Origin: CAYZPB01 sp964480445 | GTDB lineage: Bacteria; Bacillota; Bacilli; Tepidibacillales; Tepidibacillaceae | Assembly (NCBI GenBank): GCA_964480445.1 | Contig: CAYZPB010000054.1 | Span: 1-6,311 of the forward strand | DNA length: 6,311 nucleotides | Direction: 5' to 3' | Shown here: positions 4,711 through 6,311 of the stretch, piece by piece | Position numbering within the stretch: the stretch's first letter is position 1 | Layout of the letters: every line of letters starts with the position of its first letter | Made by a program: the position numbers and the translations under genes | Notes under the pieces: model-generated | The model's database searches: none | Told to the model about the DNA's origin: nothing | The model's input: the letters and a program-made list of their open reading frames with translations, nothing else

Positions 4711-5937
4711 CTACTTCAAAATTACTGTCCTTGTTTTCATATCCCACTCAACAGACAAGCCTAACATTTCAGCAAACTCTCTAACTTCTATAACTGTGCG
4801 ATTATCTGTGTTGATATATCCGGTTAGTTTTTTACCTTGATATGTTACACTCGCGATCTCTTTTATCTGCGGAAGTTTAGTTACCGCATCTATATAAGGT
4901 TGCGGATTGATACTGCCATAAGTGATCCCATTGCTATCGCGACCAAATCTGATGTTCTCTTCGGTTGATAGTCGGAAGTGAACGTGTGCGCCCGTTGACG
5001 AGCCGGTATTCCCCATTCTTGCGATTATCTCGCCAGCCTTAACCTTTTGCCCAACCTTTACCATTAAACCTTGTAGATGTCCGTATAGAGTGCTAAACCC
5101 GTCGTGCTTGATTACGATATAGTAACCATAACCACCATACAAACCTGCGCCGTCAATCTTGGATATGGATACAACTCCATCAGCTACTGCATATAAAGGA
5201 TCTCCCTCAACACCTTGCTTTAATGCACCAATATCTACGCCGTCGTGAAAAGAATTGCCACGCCAACCGAATGGACTTGTGATCCGTTCTGATTGAGCGG
5301 GCCTATGTTGAAAGACTATTTTCTTTGGTTGTTCTGGTGTTGGATAGTAAATCGCGACATAGTTCATATTTGGTCTACTTGAATTTATTATAGTTTTGCC
5401 CTCGTGTATCACACCGATTGAGCCACCACCATCAAGCACTAACATATAGTCAAGCGCTAAGTCGTCAGCAATCGCTTGTAAGCTCGCATAGTTTCTCGCG
5501 ATCGTTGTTGATACTGTTACTATTTGTTTGCCTTTAAGTCCGATTGTGTGCCTACCTGCCAAAACACCGTTACTTGTAAAGTTGGTAGATATGTTTCGCA
5601 TATCCCAAGGCTTAATTATTCCCGTTCCCTCAATAGCGAAGTCGCTTGTGAAGTTAATACTCGGTCGTTGCTTGATTGTGTAGTCTGTTCCTATGCCTGA
5701 TAGAATATGCCCACCGTAGTTAGCCTTGCAATAGACTGTTTCGCCTATCCTGAAACCTTGCACTAATTTGCGTGTACTCATATTATACATATTACCGTTT
5801 ATCAGCACATCAGGTTTAGGATTGAGCCTTGCATAGACTTGTTTGATAGTTTCGCCATTACCTTTTGCAAGTATCAGTTCTATTTTTGAGCCGACAGGAG
5901 AAGTCGTTACAGTATATACTCCAACTTCCTTATGCAC
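4711..5937 (-). CDS. Three-domain endolysin: phosphodiester glycosidase (NAGPA-like), M23 endopeptidase, Cu-amine-oxidase-type repeat
   Basis: A 408-residue phage cell-wall hydrolase. Residues about 1-200 resemble the phosphodiester glycosidase (NAGPA) family, with INGNMYN at 46-52, the hallmark LDGGGS at 168-173 and a closing RPNMNYVAIYY. Residues about 215-330 form an M23 zinc peptidase with ligands H231 and D235 (HDGVD), plus H287 (LYGHL) and the HVH motif at 318-320; all key residues are present. Residues about 364-408 match a copper-amine-oxidase N-terminal-type repeat (NRTVIEVREFAEMLGLSVEW), likely a wall-binding or structural module. There is no signal peptide, so release depends on the holin encoded just upstream. 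The start is GTG at 5937, four bases after a strong AGGGGTGAT. The M23 domain should cut peptidoglycan cross-links. The glycosidase domain may act on a sugar-phosphate wall polymer (inference). A tail-associated lysin is less likely given the adjacent holin and terminator. Confidence 0.88.
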   Translation of the reverse strand: MHKEVGVYTVTTSPVGSKIELILAKGNGETIKQVYARLNPKPDVLINGNMYNMSTRKLVQGFRIGETVYCKANYGGHILSGIGTDYTIKQRPSINFTSDFAIEGTGIIKPWDMRNISTNFTSNGVLAGRHTIGLKGKQIVTVSTTIARNYASLQAIADDLALDYMLVLDGGGSIGVIHEGKTIINSSRPNMNYVAIYYPTPEQPKKIVFQHRPAQSERITSPFGWRGNSFHDGVDIGALKQGVEGDPLYAVADGVVSISKIDGAGLYGGYGYYIVIKHDGFSTLYGHLQGLMVKVGQKVKAGEIIARMGNTGSSTGAHVHFRLSTEENIRFGRDSNGITYGSINPQPYIDAVTKLPQIKEIASVTYQGKKLTGYINTDNRTVIEVREFAEMLGLSVEWDMKTRTVILK

Positions 5938-5948
5938 TTATATCACCC

Positions 5949-6278
5949 CTATTTTTCAAACTGCCATTTTATCTCGTCATAGAATTTCTGCAATTCTGCT
6001 CTTACTTCCTCCTGTGTTAATTCTACATCTATACCATCTTGGATAAGCGTTGGTAGACTTTCAATATACTCTTTTACTACAAGGTCCATTTTTCGCTTGC
6101 CTTGATTTTTGTTGAATGATTTTTCTGCAATTAGCATAAGTTCAAGGATTTTAGCCTTTACAATCTCCATTGCAGCCTCTTTGCCTTTTGTCTTGTAGAC
6201 ATAAAGCACATATCCTATAAAGCCGATTACAAGTAAAATGTTGATTATTAAGTTTAGATTATCTGATAAAAATTCCAT
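5949..6278 (-). CDS. Probable phage holin (one transmembrane segment, LL-H-like)
   Basis: A 109-residue protein, MEFLSDNLNLIINILLVIGF, with a single membrane segment at about residues 8-28. A charged, mostly helical cytoplasmic-type tail follows (KTKGKEAAMEIVKAKILELM, then KMDLVVKEYIESLP and LTQEEVRAELQKFYDEIK). This size and layout resemble LL-H-type phage holins, which form membrane lesions that let the endolysin reach the wall. The ATG at 6278 is chosen over one at 6287 because AAGGAG directly abuts the latter, leaving no spacing. Its TAG lies eleven bases before the endolysin GTG, and the endolysin ribosome binding site follows the stop directly. The holin call rests on membrane topology and position; sequence similarity was not tested. 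Confidence 0.72.
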   Translation of the reverse strand: MEFLSDNLNLIINILLVIGFIGYVLYVYKTKGKEAAMEIVKAKILELMLIAEKSFNKNQGKRKMDLVVKEYIESLPTLIQDGIDVELTQEEVRAELQKFYDEIKWQFEK

Positions 6279-6311
6279 TATATACATCTCCTTTTAATTA
6301 AATATTTGTAA
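6279..6311 (-). promoter_or_regulatory. Holin ribosome binding site and upstream AT-rich end of window
   Basis: AAAAGGAG lies nine bases before the chosen holin ATG and decides the start. The remaining ~20 bases to the window end are AT-rich with no promoter visible, so the lysis genes are probably read through from late genes to the right. Confidence 0.6.

Overview
This window looks like part of a temperate phage or prophage of a low-GC Gram-positive (Firmicutes-type) host. The evidence is strong purine-rich Shine-Dalgarno sequences before nearly every gene, AT-rich DNA, tightly packed and overlapping small genes, and phage families typical of Firmicutes: an ERF annealing protein, a replication protein with the Phg_2220_C-type tail, a DnaC-like helicase loader, YopX, a 3D-domain protein, and a holin/endolysin pair. 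Clostridia or Negativicutes are plausible hosts because the endolysin ends in a copper-amine-oxidase-type repeat, but the exact host cannot be read from the sequence. The window is a scaffold of three contigs (1-3125, 3226-4359, 4460-6311) joined by two runs of exactly 100 N. Those runs are probably placeholders of unknown true length.

Every gene I can support is on the minus strand, so transcription runs right to left. The right contig holds the lysis cassette: a small one-pass membrane protein (probable holin, 5949-6278), then a three-domain endolysin (4711-5937), then a leftward terminator. Facing it is a second terminator that fits only a rightward transcript. That transcript's body is mostly missing, and the remaining ~175 bases show no convincing gene.

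The middle contig starts with a good leftward promoter (4273-4300). It drives two small genes and a membrane-anchored 3D-domain protein. The left contig continues with the ERF recombinase, two unknown small acidic or HTH-like proteins and a ribbon-helix-helix protein, and ends in a terminator (1658-1688). A new candidate promoter then starts the replication operon: a 57-residue helix-turn-helix protein, the replication initiator, the DnaC-like loader and the start of a YopX gene.

The replication initiator gene contains three near-identical 20-bp repeats (1091-1156), each with an internal dyad, next to AT-rich DNA. They are read in two different codon frames, so the DNA repeat itself appears to be conserved. 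This is best explained as a lambda O-like origin inside the initiator gene. The overall order (lysis, then an opposite-strand segment, then early and replication genes) matches the usual temperate phage map, so the gap at 4360-4459 may hide the integrase/repressor module.
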